Shown here: piece after piece, positions 42,142 to 53,790 of the stretch
How positions within the stretch are numbered: the first letter of the stretch is position 1
How the letters are laid out: every line of letters starts with the position of its first letter
From: Balaenoptera acutorostrata
Taxonomy: Eukaryota > Chordata > Mammalia > Artiodactyla > Balaenopteridae
Direction: 5' to 3'
Assembly: GCF_949987535.1 (NCBI RefSeq)
Contig: NC_080067.1
Span: 65,224,128-65,288,127, forward strand
DNA: 64,000 nt
Position numbers and translations under genes: made by a program
Notes under the pieces: model-generated
What the model was told of the DNA's origin: nothing
Database searches by the model: none
What the model saw: only the letters and a program-made list of their open reading frames with translations

Positions 42142-43898
42142 GAAATCAAAGATGACACAAAGAGATTGAAAGATATACCATATTCTTGAATTGGAAGAAT
42201 CAATATTGTCAAAATGACTATACTACCCAAGGCAATCTACAGATTCAATGCAATCCCTATCAAATTACCAATGGCATTTTTCATATAACTGGAACAAAAA
42301 TTTTAAAATTCGTATGGAAACACAAAAGACCCTGAATATCCAAAGCAATCTTGAGAAAGAAAAATGGAGCTGGAGGAATCAGGCTCCCTGACTTCAGACT
42401 AAACTACAAAGCTACAGTAATCAAAATAGTACAGTAATGGCACAAAAACAGAAATACAGATCAATGAAACAGGACAAAAAGTCCAGAAATAAACTCATGC
42501 ACCTATGGTCAATCTACAACAAAGAAGGCAAGACTATACAACGGAGAAAAGAGAGTCTCTTCAATAAGTGGTGCTGGGAAAACTGGACAACTACGTGTAA
42601 AAGAATGAAATTACAACATTCTTTAACACCATACACAAAAATAAACTCAAAATGGATTAAAGACCTAAATGTAAGACTGGATACTATAAAACTCTTAGAG
42701 GAAAACATAGGCAGAAAGCTCTTTGACATAAATTGCAGCAATATCTTTTGAATCCATCTCCTAGAGTCATGGAAATAAAAACAAAACTAAACAAATGGGA
42801 ACTAATTAAATGCAAAAGCTTTTGCACAGCAAAGGAAACCATAAAACAAAAAGACAACCCACTGAATGGCAGAAAATAATTGCAAATGATGTGACCGACA
42901 AGGGATTAATCTCCAAAATATACAAACAGCTCGTGCAGCTCAATATCCAAAAAACAAACAACCCAATCAAAAATGGGCAGAAGACCTAGATAGACATTTC
43001 TCCAAAGAAGACATACCAAGATGGCCAAGAGGCACATGAAAAGATGCTCAACATCACTAATTATTAAAGAAATGCAAACCAAAACTACAATGAGATATCA
43101 CCTCACACCAGTCAGAATGGCCATAATCAAAAAGTCTACAAACAACAAATGCTGGGGAGAGCGTGGAGAAAACGGAATCTTTCTACACTGTTGGTGGAAA
43201 TGTAAATTGGTACAACTACTATGGAGAACAGTATGGAGGTTCCTTAAAAAACTAAAAATAGAGCTACCATATGATCCAGCAGTCCCACTCCAGGGCATAT
43301 ATCTGGAGAAAACCATAATTCGAAAAGATACATGCACCCCAATGTTCATTGCAACACTATTTACAATAGCCAAGATATAGAGGCAATCTAAATGTCCATC
43401 AACAGAGGAATGGATAAAGAAGATGTGGTATATATATACAATGGAATGTTATTCAGCCTTTAAAAATAATGAAATAATGCCATTTGCAGCAACATGGATA
43501 GACCTAGAGATTATCATACTAAGTGAAGTAAGTCAGACAGAGAAAGACAAATATCATATCACTTATATGCAGAATCTTAAAAAAATGATAGAAATGAACT
43601 TATTTACAAATCAGAAACAGACTCACAGACTTATGGTTACCAAAGGGGAAAGGTTGGGAGGAGGGATAAATTAGGAGTTTGGGATTAACATATACACACT
43701 ACTATATTTAAAATAGATAACCAACAAGGACCTACTGTGTAGCACTACTCAATATTCTGTAATAACCTAAATGGGAAAAGAATTTGAAAAATAATATATA
43801 TATGTGTATGTATAACTGAATCACTTTGCCATACACCTGAAACTAACACACATTGTGAATCAACTATACTCCAATACAAAATAAAACAATTTTTAAGA
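42142..43898 (+). mobile_element. LINE-1, 5'-truncated, third in the head-to-tail stack
   Basis: It starts within the RT domain directly after the previous A-rich tail and runs to an A-rich end near 43875-43898. It shares the derived string 'catattcttgaattgg' with L1-D (39668), where other copies read 'catgttcttggattgg', so it is of the same or a close subfamily. ORF2 pieces of 104 and 119 codons (42437 and 43021) contain the C-terminal motifs. Confidence 0.88.
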
Positions 43899-44354
43899 AA
43901 AGAAAGAAATAGGAATTTGATGAGATTACAAGGTGAGGAGATAATGCTCATGTTGGGTTTTTCTCCCCTGGGAAGTTAGTGCCTCGTGCAAACTATCAGG
44001 GATGTATATTGACAGACATCTATTCAATTTTCATAGGAAAAAAAGTGTGCTTATTGCATTCTTTTGACCAGCAGGAGATTTTTGAAGCATGCACTCTGCA
44101 CATGAATAATTCCTTTCACTCTCCCAAAAATTCAGTATATTTTCTTTTTTTTCTTTGTTTTCTTTTCTTTTTTTTTTTTTGCTTGTATGTTTCAAACTGC
44201 TTGAACTTTTAAAATTCTTAAGGTATTTCTGGGTTGAGAAAAGTTGGATCCATACAGAAATCAAAATATATCATTCATAATTTCTAAAGCAATTTCATTT
44301 ATCTGTAGGCAAATATATGGAAGTCAGGCTTCTTTGACACTTAAAAAAAGGGAC
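43899..44354. other. Unique sequence with a T-rich tract
   Basis: No transposon is recognised. A pyrimidine tract lies at about 44142-44180. Confidence 0.4.
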
Positions 44355-44357
44355 AAA

Positions 44358-44772
44358 AGCAAAAACATGGATGGACCTGGAGGGTATTATGCTAAGTGAA
44401 GTCAGACAGAGAAAGACAAATATTGTATATTTTCACTTATATGTGAAATCTAAAAAACAAAACTAAAGAACAAATATAACAACACAGAAACACAGATAGA
44501 GAACTACTAGTGGTTGCCAGAGGGGAGGGAGGTGGGAAGATGAGTGAAATAGGTGAAGGGAATTAAGAGGTACAAATTACCAGTTATAAAATAAATATGT
44601 CACATGAATTTAATGTACAGCAGTATATATTGTCATAATATTGGAATATAGTCAATAATATTGGAATAACTTGATGTGGTACATACTCTATGAAAATAAT
44701 GAATCATTATGTTATATACCTGAAACTAATAAAATATTGTAAGTTAACTCTACTTCAGTTCTTTTTAAAAAA
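44358..44772 (+). mobile_element. L1 3'-end fragment
   Basis: It starts near the end of ORF2 ('aacatggatggacctggagg') and continues through a 3' UTR with 'gaactactagtggttgccag' to an AATAAA region near 44728. It is 5'-truncated and old. Confidence 0.82.
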
Positions 44773-44774
44773 GC

Positions 44775-45895
44775 ATTATTCAAATAGCACACCATTGTTG
44801 CAGCATGTTATTGATAATACAGAACTCTTCCGAGTCTTAATTTACTTGAGCAGCCCCTGTAAAAACCCATGCCAAAGAGTGGGAAAGAAGCCTGGCAGCC
44901 AGATAACTAGATGCCAAATGGTTCCTCACTGGCAGTGGCATCTGGATGGGAGGTTGGCTTGCCTCCGGGACTCTTGGCCAACAGCACTGTTGTCTATACA
45001 GACGGCTGTGTATCTGTTCAAGAGTCCAACAACTGTGTGTATGTATTTTGGTAAGCTTTTATTTCTGGGCCAAAGATTTCCATGGCATTTTTGCATCTGT
45101 TGGCACCAATTCTATACTCGGCTCCCCCCATCCTCACCCACTGTTACATTTTAGTTTCAGATGAAAAACAATGCACATAAATGGAAATGCATTAAGAGAA
45201 GAAAATATATTTCCTGAAATTTTTTTTCTTAAATCCAACAAAACGTGTAGATATGGCATTGACATTATTCTAGATGGACTGTCTTCCTTTCTCAAGCCTT
45301 GAATAATGTGGAGATTCCCAATCACAATGCAAAAATGTCCTTGATCCTCACAGGATTTAGATAGAACCCAATTACAGAACTATCAGAAGTTACTTTAATC
45401 ATCAGAAATATAATGGAGCATAAAGAAATTTAAAGTCAAGTTACTTTTTCAATGTTCCAGAGAAACAAACTCATTTTATAATTTTATAAATGTAGTTAGT
45501 GCAATGTAACACCGGTAACTGTCACACATCCAGTCAACTAGCTTGTCAAAGTCCTGCCTTATTTTGCAGGGCTTCAACTTCTCAACCTTTTAAGATTCTG
45601 CTACCCCCAAATTATTTGCTTCAAGGGCACTCCCACAGTAATGTACTTCAACATCTATCAGATGGCCCCTTCATACAAAATGCTAGGGGATACAAAGATA
45701 TGTACCCCCCAAAATTTATAACTCTTTTTTCCTTTTTGATGAAGAAAGTTGGAACAGACTTTTAAACAAGTAACAAGAGCGAGCACCAGGGAAAAAAAAA
45801 GTAAAAGCTAAGTGGAGGTCCAAGTACCATATAGCATATTCCAGGAATGGGGCAATAAAGAAATGAACCCCATTTTTATGTGTATCTTACAGAAA
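44775..45895. other. Unique sequence, part conserved-looking
   Basis: No repeat is recognised. The part around 44860-45100 has mixed composition and short motifs typical of conserved non-coding DNA. The 154-codon frame starting at 44690 begins in the L1 fragment and has no protein similarity that I recognise, so I do not call a gene. Confidence 0.4.
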
Positions 45896-45909
45896 CATTT
45901 CGGTTGAGC

Positions 45910-46085
45910 TTAGTGTTTCAAAGCTAGAAGGGTCTGTGGAATTCATGTAATCCAAAATTATTCTTCTATACTTTTGATAAGGAAACTGATGGCCAAAGAG
46001 TAGTGATTCAGTCACGGTCATACAGTAATTAGTATGAGGACTCAGATCCAGTTCTCTCTCCACGTGACTCCTCATGATTTGAGAA
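45910..46085. repeat. Ancient MIR- or L3-like repeat fragment
   Basis: The order 'aaagctagaagggtctgtgg', 'gataaggaaactgatggcca', 'cagtcacggtcatacagtaa' resembles a widespread old mammalian repeat. I cannot fix its family. Confidence 0.4.
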
Positions 46086-46929
46086 TTATGGTGTACTTAA
46101 AATGAAGTTTGCAGGGAAATCCTTTACGATGCCATGGCATAATTTCCCAAGATAATAATGAACAGTGAACCAAGACTAGGGAATTCCTGTGTGATGTAAA
46201 TGAGAGGTGGGATGAAGTTACTGCAATTACAAGCAATTCTCTTTGGCTAGAGTGGCTGGGGCAGGACCCCAGAAAGATCACTCAGAATCAGCCTATAGCT
46301 GTTACAGTTGATAGTGCAAAAGGCATGTGCCACAACTTTTCTCTCCCTATGGCTTGTATACATCTCTGTGAAGAAGCGAGCTATGGCCAGAAGCTTACAG
46401 ATGACTACAGGGTTACCTCCATCCTCTTAGCAGCTGCAGTGTCAAAAAAAAATGGCCCCCACTCAGATACACCACTTAAATGTCACTCATCAGCAACTGG
46501 TCACCCTCTGAAAAAGACTGAGGGCTCCGTGGTCTGAAGTAGGGCGTTACAGGCGTTTAAATAGTCGTACTATATTAAGGTGACGTTATCATACACAGTA
46601 AATACAGTGTAGTCTGTATTTAACACTATTGAGAAAACCTCCTCTCCAACTAGGTATGAGCAAAATAAGATTGTTTTCTGCGTTAAACTAGGTAATCAGT
46701 ACTTGATGGACTGGAGCCATGTCGAACTGATAACTGACATACAAAATCAATTACAAGAGGCTGAAGGATCCCCAGACCAGAAGGACTTCTCCGTAACCTA
46801 AAAGAATTAGCAGATCTGAAGGAAGAATGTATCACTTAGAAGGGAGGTTGGACAACTACAAAAAAACACAGAAAAGAAATCAAAGAGGTGTGTATGGGCA
46901 GTGTCCATCCCATAACCATCCTAGGTAAG
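46086..46929. other. Unassigned sequence
   Basis: No repeat is recognised with confidence. If the LTR call that follows is correct, the part from about 46650 could be internal retroviral sequence, but I see no gag, pol or env motif. Confidence 0.35.
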
Positions 46930-47515
46930 AGTGCCCTGGCCCAAGGACCCATCTGTATTAATCATGCCTTTTATTTTCTCTGTTTTCTGATATTCTGACA
47001 TCTAGGGCCTTACTGAAACTGGAGAGACTGACCCTCCCAGTGCTAATTCCTAGAGAGAGCAAACAACTCAAAGTGACTACACTTTCATATGCAAACCGCC
47101 ATATTCAAAGCCCATACCCCCAATTCCCTCCTTTATCTAGCTTTTACACTCTGGACCCATTATCCACCGGCCCTAATCACCCCAGGGCCAAGTACCAGAA
47201 AACTAGAGGCAGTCCCTAAACCCTGAGCCTGCTGAAGTTATTCAAACTAGCCCATCCTAAACCTGCTTATCCTGCCTCACCTACTCCTTCCCTCGAAAAC
47301 CACAATAAAGGCTCTTGCCCATGTTTTCCCCTTGCTCCTGCCTCCTGAGCAACCCTGGTGCCTCCCTGTGTGGCCCCCTGCATAGCATGCTGCGTCTCCT
47401 ATTTCTAGGGATCTGTGGATATAAAACTTCTTCCCTGATAGTCATTCCCATGTCTGTGTGACTGCATATCACTAACCATACCTGATTAAAACAAATCCCA
47501 GGTACATTTTTAAAC
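46930..47515 (+). mobile_element. Probable solo LTR of an endogenous retrovirus
   Basis: The stretch has an LTR-like layout. A C-rich segment of about 200 bp (47100-47290) is followed by an AATAAA signal at 47304-47309 and then a GC/T-rich 'R-U5-like' segment ('tgttttccccttgctcctgc', 'ctggtgcctccctgtgtggc'). It ends near 'ccaggtaca'. No coding sequence is attached. The 5' edge is uncertain, and I could not find a target duplication. Confidence 0.5.
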
Positions 47516-47831
47516 TGCCGCTCTGGTGCCAGTGGCAGTGAGCTAGCAAATCGCTATTAGCCTGAAGTCTTTGAACAATCTAAATACACAACTCGCTTTC
47601 ACTGTTTCCTGTCCATTCCTATCCTGTGCTCGAATTTGGCATCTCAGGTGGCATGTCTTAGGAACAGAAGATTCTGGATCAGTCCCTACCCTTTTTCTCA
47701 TTAACATATTAACAAATTAGATTTCTAGGTTTCTACATCAATCTTGTAAGCTTGGTTAATATGAGTCTATTCTTGAAAGATCTCTTGATCAGACTTACCA
47801 GTCTTGGAAGCCTGTGTGGTGAGGACCAAAG

Positions 47832-48129
47832 TCTAGAGCCTTGTTTCTCAAAGTGTGGTCTTCAAACTGGTAGCATCAGCATCCCCAAGAGACTGTTAGA
47901 AATTCAGAGTCAAATCTCAGGACCCACTCTAGACTTGCTGAATCAGATCTGTATTTTAAAGATCCCAGATTTGCATTGACATATATACACTAATATGCAT
48001 AAAATAGATAACTAATAAGAACCTGTTGTACAGCACAGGGAACTCCGCTGTACAGCAGAAACTAACACAACATTGTAAAACAACTATACCCCAATTTTTT
48101 TAAAAAATTGAGAAATACTACTCTAGAGC
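47832..48129 (-). mobile_element. hAT (MER5-type) element with exact 8-bp duplication, split by an L1 tail
   Basis: TCTAGAGC flanks the element at 47832-47839 and 48122-48129, the 8-bp duplication expected for hAT transposition. The left end 'ttgtttctcaaagtgtggtc' and the right end 'gagaaatacta' are terminal inverted repeats of a MER5A-like element in reverse. About 130 bp of L1 3' end lie inside, at about 47975-48107. No transposase is encoded. Confidence 0.82.
47975..48107 (+). mobile_element. L1 3'-end fragment inside the hAT element
   Basis: 'gacatatatacactaatatg', 'gtacagcacagggaac' and 'gtacagcagaaactaacaca' are the L1 3' UTR, ending in an A/T-rich run. It is an extreme 5' truncation of about 130 bp. 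Confidence 0.82.
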
Positions 48130-48465
48130 AAAGATAAGCAAACTTCTTCTGGAAAGGACTAAAAAGTAAATATTTTAGGTTTTGTAGGATATATGGTCTT
48201 TGTTACAACTACTAAACTCTGCCATTTTAGAGCAAAAGTACCCACAGACAAAATGGAAACAAAAAGGCACAGCTATTTTCCAAAAAACTTTATGTACGGA
48301 CACTGAAATTTGAATAGCATATGATTTTCACATGTCACAAAATATTAAAAAAATTTTTTTAACCATTTAAAAATGTGAAAACCATTCTTAGCTTTCAAAG
48401 CCTTACAAAAATAAGTGGCAGGCCAAATTATCCTACTGGCTATAGTTTGCCCACCCCCATTCTAG
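48130..48465 (+). mobile_element. Second hAT-Charlie-type element, abutting the first
   Basis: Left end 'agataagcaaacttcttctg' and right end 'atagtttgcccaccccc' are the inverted termini of a common mammalian hAT element. Inside are 'aagtaaatattttaggtttt', 'tatggtctttgttacaact' and 'ttaaaaatgtgaaaaccatt'. It starts at or within a few bases of the neighbouring element's duplication. Confidence 0.78.
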
Positions 48466-48902
48466 ACCATGGAAAATTCAATAGGATCAAGTTATTCTTG
48501 AAGTGAGGCATTACCTGTTCACCCACCCCAAAATCCCATGTGCCAAGTAAGACTTCTCCTCTTTAAATTTCCAGAGATGGATTACATTTGTTGTTTTTAA
48601 TAATTAAAATTTTAAATTAAGACTTTATAGGAACTCAGGAATTCTAGAACATAGATGTAGAAGTTAATAGAGAAAGAGCTACCTCCCTAATGGAACTGTA
48701 TCATAATCTGAAATATCAGTGCTTTAGACAAACAGGCAATTTCCAACTTATTTCACATGGTTTTCTGAGTTGTCTGACTGTGAGAAGCAATGAGGAAGTG
48801 ATAGACCAATGAGCGCTCCTACAACCACGCACTCATATGCAGCAAGAATGATCAAAGCTTAGTTGATATAAGTACAGACGGAAGCAGGCGTGGAGTACCT
48901 AT
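48466..48902. other. Unique sequence
   Basis: Nothing recognised. Confidence 0.4.
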
Positions 48903-49074
48903 TACCTGATTCTTTATTTATTTATTTGGCTGCACCGGGTCTTAGCTGCAGCATGCAGGATCTTCGTTGTGGCATGCGGGATCTAGTTCCCTGACCAGGG
49001 ATCGAACCTGGGCCCCCTGCACTGGGAGCGTGGAGTCTTAACCACTAGACCACCAGGGAAGTCCCTACCTGATT
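48903..49074 (-). mobile_element. Short tRNA-derived SINE (CHR-1-like)
   Basis: A minus-strand SINE of about 154 bp is flanked by tacctgatt at 48903-48911 and 49066-49074. It keeps the tRNA head (on plus 'gggatcgaacctgggccccc') and a short body ('cttcgttgtggcatgcggga'), but lacks the long 'ccacaactactgagcc' array of the other SINEs. It is an older subfamily than the full-size copies. Confidence 0.88.
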
Positions 49075-49575
49075 TTTAATCCATGTTTATATGTGCCAAA
49101 TGGCAACAACATTCTGGTCTCTTGATTTTCTGTCACAATTTGTGCAGCAGGCTATCTACTTGGAAGCACGCCACAAGCACCATCAGCCCTGCCACCATCT
49201 AGTTCATCTGTCAGCCACAGAACTGGTGTGGCCACCTCAAATGGGTTTATTTTTCCCCAGTGAGATGAGACAATTGACCCTACAATTCCAATTAGGGATA
49301 CACAATGAGTTGGTGAATTCAGAATATCGCTCTTACTGTTAAATTATTAGATATTTCTCTGATTGGATTAACTAAAAAAAAAAAAGGAATTTCCATCATG
49401 ATACTTCAAATAGAAACTTCAAATAACTCTAAAGCTCCCATGTGAGATGCATTTAAGTTTCCTGACAGCCATTTCACAATAATAGCTCTGTAATGTGAAG
49501 GAATTTTTACTTTTTACATTAAATGTTATTACATAAATTTCTAATTTTATATATTTATCCCCAGTTCTAAAGCTT
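49075..49575. other. Unique sequence
   Basis: No feature is recognised. The frame at 49091-49342 has no familiar domain. Confidence 0.4.
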
Positions 49576-49735
49576 GAAGATACACACACACACACACACA
49601 CATACACACGAATCACCTGGGGAAATTTTTAAACATGCCAATGCCTAAGGGGCTCCTAGTGGTAGGTCCTGACATCTCCATTTAAAAAAAAAGTTCTCCC
49701 AGGTTATTCCAATATGTGGTAGTTGAGAACCACTG
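49576..49735. mobile_element. (CA)n run next to a hAT (MER5-type) remnant
   Basis: A CA microsatellite (about 49581-49608) leads into a hAT remnant: 'gaatcacctggggaaatttt', then 'ctcccaggttattccaatat' and 'tagttgagaaccactgc'. The right terminus is well kept. The left terminus is lost or replaced by the microsatellite. Confidence 0.72.
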
Positions 49736-50530
49736 CTTTTGTGATTCCCAAACAAAATAATTAAATATCAGTATATTTCCCGAAAGTTTTGTAAGACACA
49801 ATTTGTTAAAATTTAAAAAAAATTAGAAACTATTAAAAAACATGATTCTTCATGAGAACTACTTCCAGAATGTTCTTAGGATCAATATAGGTACAACTGA
49901 AGCTATAAACTGCCTTTATTTTTGTCTTTTTATCTAGATAAATTGGCTTTAAATATTGATTAATTATAACCTAACAAGCACATATTCCCTAATGTCCTAG
50001 AAATACGGTAGTTTTATTACTGCTCAACACTGTTTCAAAAACTGTAATTGCACTATACTGCCTCTCTATACTTTCCCAATTTTCATTCTCTATTAGATGA
50101 TTAATATTAAAGTAGATATATAATAAATTATCAAAATGAATTTACTTTGATGTTATTTTTATTGTTCATGTTTGTTTTTTTTTACTATCTCAATATCTCA
50201 ATTATGATAAATAAACATTACTCAGATCTGTCTCTACCATCACCCCAGAAGTTTCTGAAGACATTCGAGCCTATGCCCCACCTCATCAATTCCAACTTTC
50301 GTGCTTTTGAGAAACATCTCAATAAATCAAAGTAGTACCTTGGGATATCTACTACCCAGGGATATTACTAATCTTTTCTCAATTTTCACTCAGGGATACG
50401 TGAGCATAAAGTTGTTTTTAAAAAATTTTTGTTATTATTTTGGAATATGTGGAGGAAAAAGATAATTAGTTGTTCTTAAAACATTTCATCATGTGAAATG
50501 GAAACTGAAGGTAATTTGTTCTCATTTCAA
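49736..50530. other. AT-rich unique sequence
   Basis: Nothing recognised. Confidence 0.4.
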
Positions 50531-50534
50531 ACAG

Positions 50535-50800
50535 TTGTGTTAATAATAATTAAATGTTAATTATTAATAAGTGCTTTCTATTCTAGGCACTGTGCTAGGA
50601 TGCTTTACACACATTATCTCATTTAATCCTCACAGTAACACTATAATATAGGTTGAAAATGCTCCCATTTTGTAGCTGAGAAGCTGAAAAATCAGACAGA
50701 TTAAGTAATTTACCCAAACTCATACAACTAGTTAGCAGGATCAAAGTTTGCAAGCAGGTCTTTAGGACTCCAAAACCCACAATCCTAACCACTATATACA
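50535..50800 (-). mobile_element. MIR SINE
   Basis: A reverse MIR, nearly complete: 'ctaggcactgtgctaggatg', 'atctcatttaatcctcacag', 'agcaggatcaaagtttgcaa', ending 'aatcctaaccactatata'. Confidence 0.87.
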
Positions 50801-51580
50801 CAATTCAAAACTACAATATTCAAATACACAATTCAAAACTAGTATTTACCATGGTAAATGACCTTAAAAAAAAAAAGACTGGGTTCCTTCTTTTACACTT
50901 TGCTTGACTATGCACAAAACTTGACTCTTGGTTAATAATCAGTCAGCTCAAACAGGTTAATCACCTCCTGACCAATCTGTTTGTAACTGTTCAATTCAGT
51001 AGAAGCAATCAAGCTGGCAGCAGTTTTGAATAGCTGCCTCAGGAAAATGCTCCCTTCAGTTTGGGATTGAGACACAGGATTGGGGGAACTTAGACTGCCA
51101 ACGTTTCCAGAGAAAATATCCAACTCTGGAAAAAAAAAACCAAAATTTTTTTTAAATAACTGAACATCACACACCCTAAGTTTGTGTCTATTTTTTTTAG
51201 CATGAACATTCCTTAATAGTTATTGTACATACTTGTAAATGGATATAATGAATATGTGTATGTATGCATATATGCGTACATGTACACACACCCATACACA
51301 GATTACTAGCAGGTGAGCATAAATTAAACCAAGTGTGAATCCTGTTATTTTTTAGTCTTTCTTCCATACGTGGTAGATTTAAACCCCTACAGGTCATCTT
51401 GTCAAAATACAATTTTAGTTCTGAAATAAAATTACAGAACGGAAACAAACACAGTCTATTACAACTCACTGCCAATGTTGCCAGATAACTACAAAAAAAG
51501 TGTCTCAGACAGAAATATCAATAACTTTAATGCATACGATTTGTTAACAGGGAAGAAAACAAGCAAACTTGCTCTCCGAT
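50801..51580. other. Unique sequence
   Basis: No transposon is recognised. A TG/CA-rich patch at about 51253-51300 gives an artefactual frame. The 80-codon minus frame at 50932-51174 has no recognised domain. Confidence 0.4.
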
Positions 51581-52330
51581 GACTGTCACTAATATTTATT
51601 CGTCCAGTGACTGTTAATCAAACCAAGTTTACAGTCCCGTACAGCACCTGTCACAGGTGCTGATCATTAATCAGCTATTACAGCAGTTTATTCTGCTGCT
51701 GACAACTCGCAATTTTCCACTGATTCAGCTAGTTTGTCAGGTGGGAATTATGGCATAGCGCATGTGACAAAACACATCACCCTTTTTTTTTTTTTTTTTT
51801 TTTTTTTTTGCATTTTCAGGCTTCTCTCTCCTGCTTTCTCCCCCTTTTTAGACAAACAATATCTGGGAACTCAGAAGTAATAAGGCGGAATGCATAATTA
51901 ATTACCCAGCTTGCTCTAATTAGGGATGAATAAGTTGTGTCCCTCTCATCATCACAAATGTGGTGATGGGTAATACCAGTTTATGCTGTATTAACTGCAA
52001 ATATGCAATCCTTCTGAGAGCACTTTTGTTGATGAATTTGATGAATGTGACAATAATTAGCAGAGACAGATGAGAGCTAAATTACTACTGACAATGTAAT
52101 GCTATCCTGCTCGAGGGCCTGGGAACGTGGCAGGATAACATGGCAGGGACCTGGGCCTTGTTTCTAATTAATAGTTTTTTTTTTCTTTTTTCTTTTTTTT
52201 TTTTTTTTTTGCCAGTGGGGGGAAAAAAGGAGTAACGGTAATTGTTTTCGTCAAAGGCTGCAGGGAGTTATCAGGGTAATAAAGTTAATTAGCAGAACAA
52301 ACATCCTTTCACTGCCTTACCAGTCTGAGG
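51581..52330. promoter_or_regulatory. Candidate conserved enhancer-like non-coding block
   Basis: This is 750 bp free of recognised transposons, apart from two T-rich tracts (51783-51809 and 52175-52210). It is dense in homeodomain-type cores: TAATTAATTA from 51895, TAATTAG at 51917-51923, TAATTAAT at 52165-52172, TAATTG at 52239-52244 and TTAATTAG at 52285-52292. It also has paired E-boxes at 51642-51662, POU-like 'tgcaaatatgcaat' near 51998, and 'tcaaagg' near 52251. There is no open frame. Such density resembles developmental enhancers. The function and target gene are inference only. Confidence 0.45.
51642..51662. promoter_or_regulatory. Perfect E-box palindrome
   Basis: Two 10-base arms, cagcacctgt (51642-51651) and acaggtgctg (51653-51662), are exact reverse complements separated by a single C. 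Each arm holds a CACCTG/CAGGTG E-box, the core bound by E-proteins and by ZEB/SNAI repressors. The sequence is certain. Binding is inference. Confidence 0.6.
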
Positions 52331-53554
52331 AAAAGAGGGTAATTCAAACTGCAGAAAGATATGACTAGATGGGATGATAAGAGAAGAAATTTTACACAGG
52401 AGGCCAACAGAGAAGAATGATTTTCTCCCTTCATTTCCTTGGCTTGATACATGGAAAGAAATTAGACTGCCCCTTCTTTCAGTTCACAAATTTGCTCATA
52501 TAAAGAACTTTATTGTTATAATTTTGAGTTTAGGAAATAAAGTTAGCTTAGATCAAATTCCACTGTTTACTTCTTTTTTTCTAGGTAGTGATAGGTTTGT
52601 TCAATTTCATCTTTATTTGAGTGACATTTTCTTAATGTCTCAGGCATAGAAGTTCAAATATTTGCCAAGGAGAACATTTAGCTGCATTCTGTCCTATAGA
52701 AATCTGTTTCATTCTCTGAATCTTTGGGGAAAAGTAAGAAGTTGTTAAGCAATTTCCACCAAGTAGTATTTACTCTCCTATGTAAATTAAAAAATTAAAA
52801 TGGGATTTAAAAAATACATACTATTTTATTCTATTTTTGTAGCCTCAAAAGATCATCTTTATTTTTGTGGCAACATTGTTTTTCACTTGCACTATCACTT
52901 TTTCAAATACAAGTAACCAATTTAAAAAAAGTTAACAGTTTAATGAATCTCAGTTTTACATTAGAGTTTTATTCAGTTCAGTAACATTGCTTAGCATAAG
53001 TAGATACAACACAAAGAGAAAACATCCAACAAACATTCTGAAGCCTTTGCAAGTTCATTTCCTCCCTCTAAATATCATTAGTGGTTGGCCCCTTTAAACA
53101 TCAAACACTTGAAACATTTTCTAATATTAAATAAATAATACTGGGAAGGAAGCTTGATGCCTCTACAATAAAATCCACACGAAAGTGTCTACGGATTTTT
53201 ATTCCTTTTAGGTACCTCTCAAAAAATTTTACTTTATGCTTTTATGAATCATTAAATATCTCACAAATGTTACATACTTATCAGGTATATAAATGTGTAC
53301 ACATTTGTTTGTTGTCAGAGCTAAATAATAAATACAGCCTCCCATAATGACTCTATTTGATTCTAAGCTAAGAACATGAGTAAGTAAATGGTGAATCCTA
53401 CTTCTGTGTTTGACTGCATGACACCAGGGTGACCTTCCAGCATAGACTCCTGCATGGATAGACTTCCACCAAGCATGGGGGAAACATGTACCAAAATGGC
53501 CTTAACTCATAATATCTACATTTTAAAAGTGCTATGCTTGTCGCAAAGACACAA
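52331..53554. other. AT-rich unique sequence
   Basis: No repeat or gene recognised. Confidence 0.4.
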
Positions 53555-53790
53555 GCAGAGTGACAGTGGAGGATGTAACACTGAACTAAGAATCACAAAA
53601 CCTGAGTTCTTTACACACTCTGCTACCAATATCTATATGCTCATGAGAATTTCCCTGTCATGCCTCTGATCCTCAATTTGCTCATCTATGAAATTAGGGA
53701 CCAACCTCACAGTATTGCTGTTAACACAAAAGGTATCATTTTTGTACTTTGGAAACCAAGAGATAATCTATAAATATACTGTTATTATTA
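53555..53790 (+). mobile_element. MIR SINE
   Basis: A diverged forward MIR: 'gaatcacaaaacctgagttc', 'cctcaatttgctcatctatg', 'caacctcacagtattgctgt', 'ctataaatatactgttatta'. Confidence 0.72.

Noticed and set aside
44690..45154. 154-codon plus-strand frame, one of the longest outside full L1 copies
   Set aside because: It begins within an L1 3'-end fragment and runs into unique DNA. I recognise no domain and no exon structure. Chance openness is the simpler explanation.
46650..46930. Possible retroviral internal sequence upstream of the probable LTR
   Set aside because: I could not see gag, pol or env motifs, a primer-binding site, or a second LTR, so a provirus cannot be supported.
51253..51300. 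Possible regulatory CA/TG element
   Set aside because: It looks like a simple degraded dinucleotide repeat with no further supporting structure.
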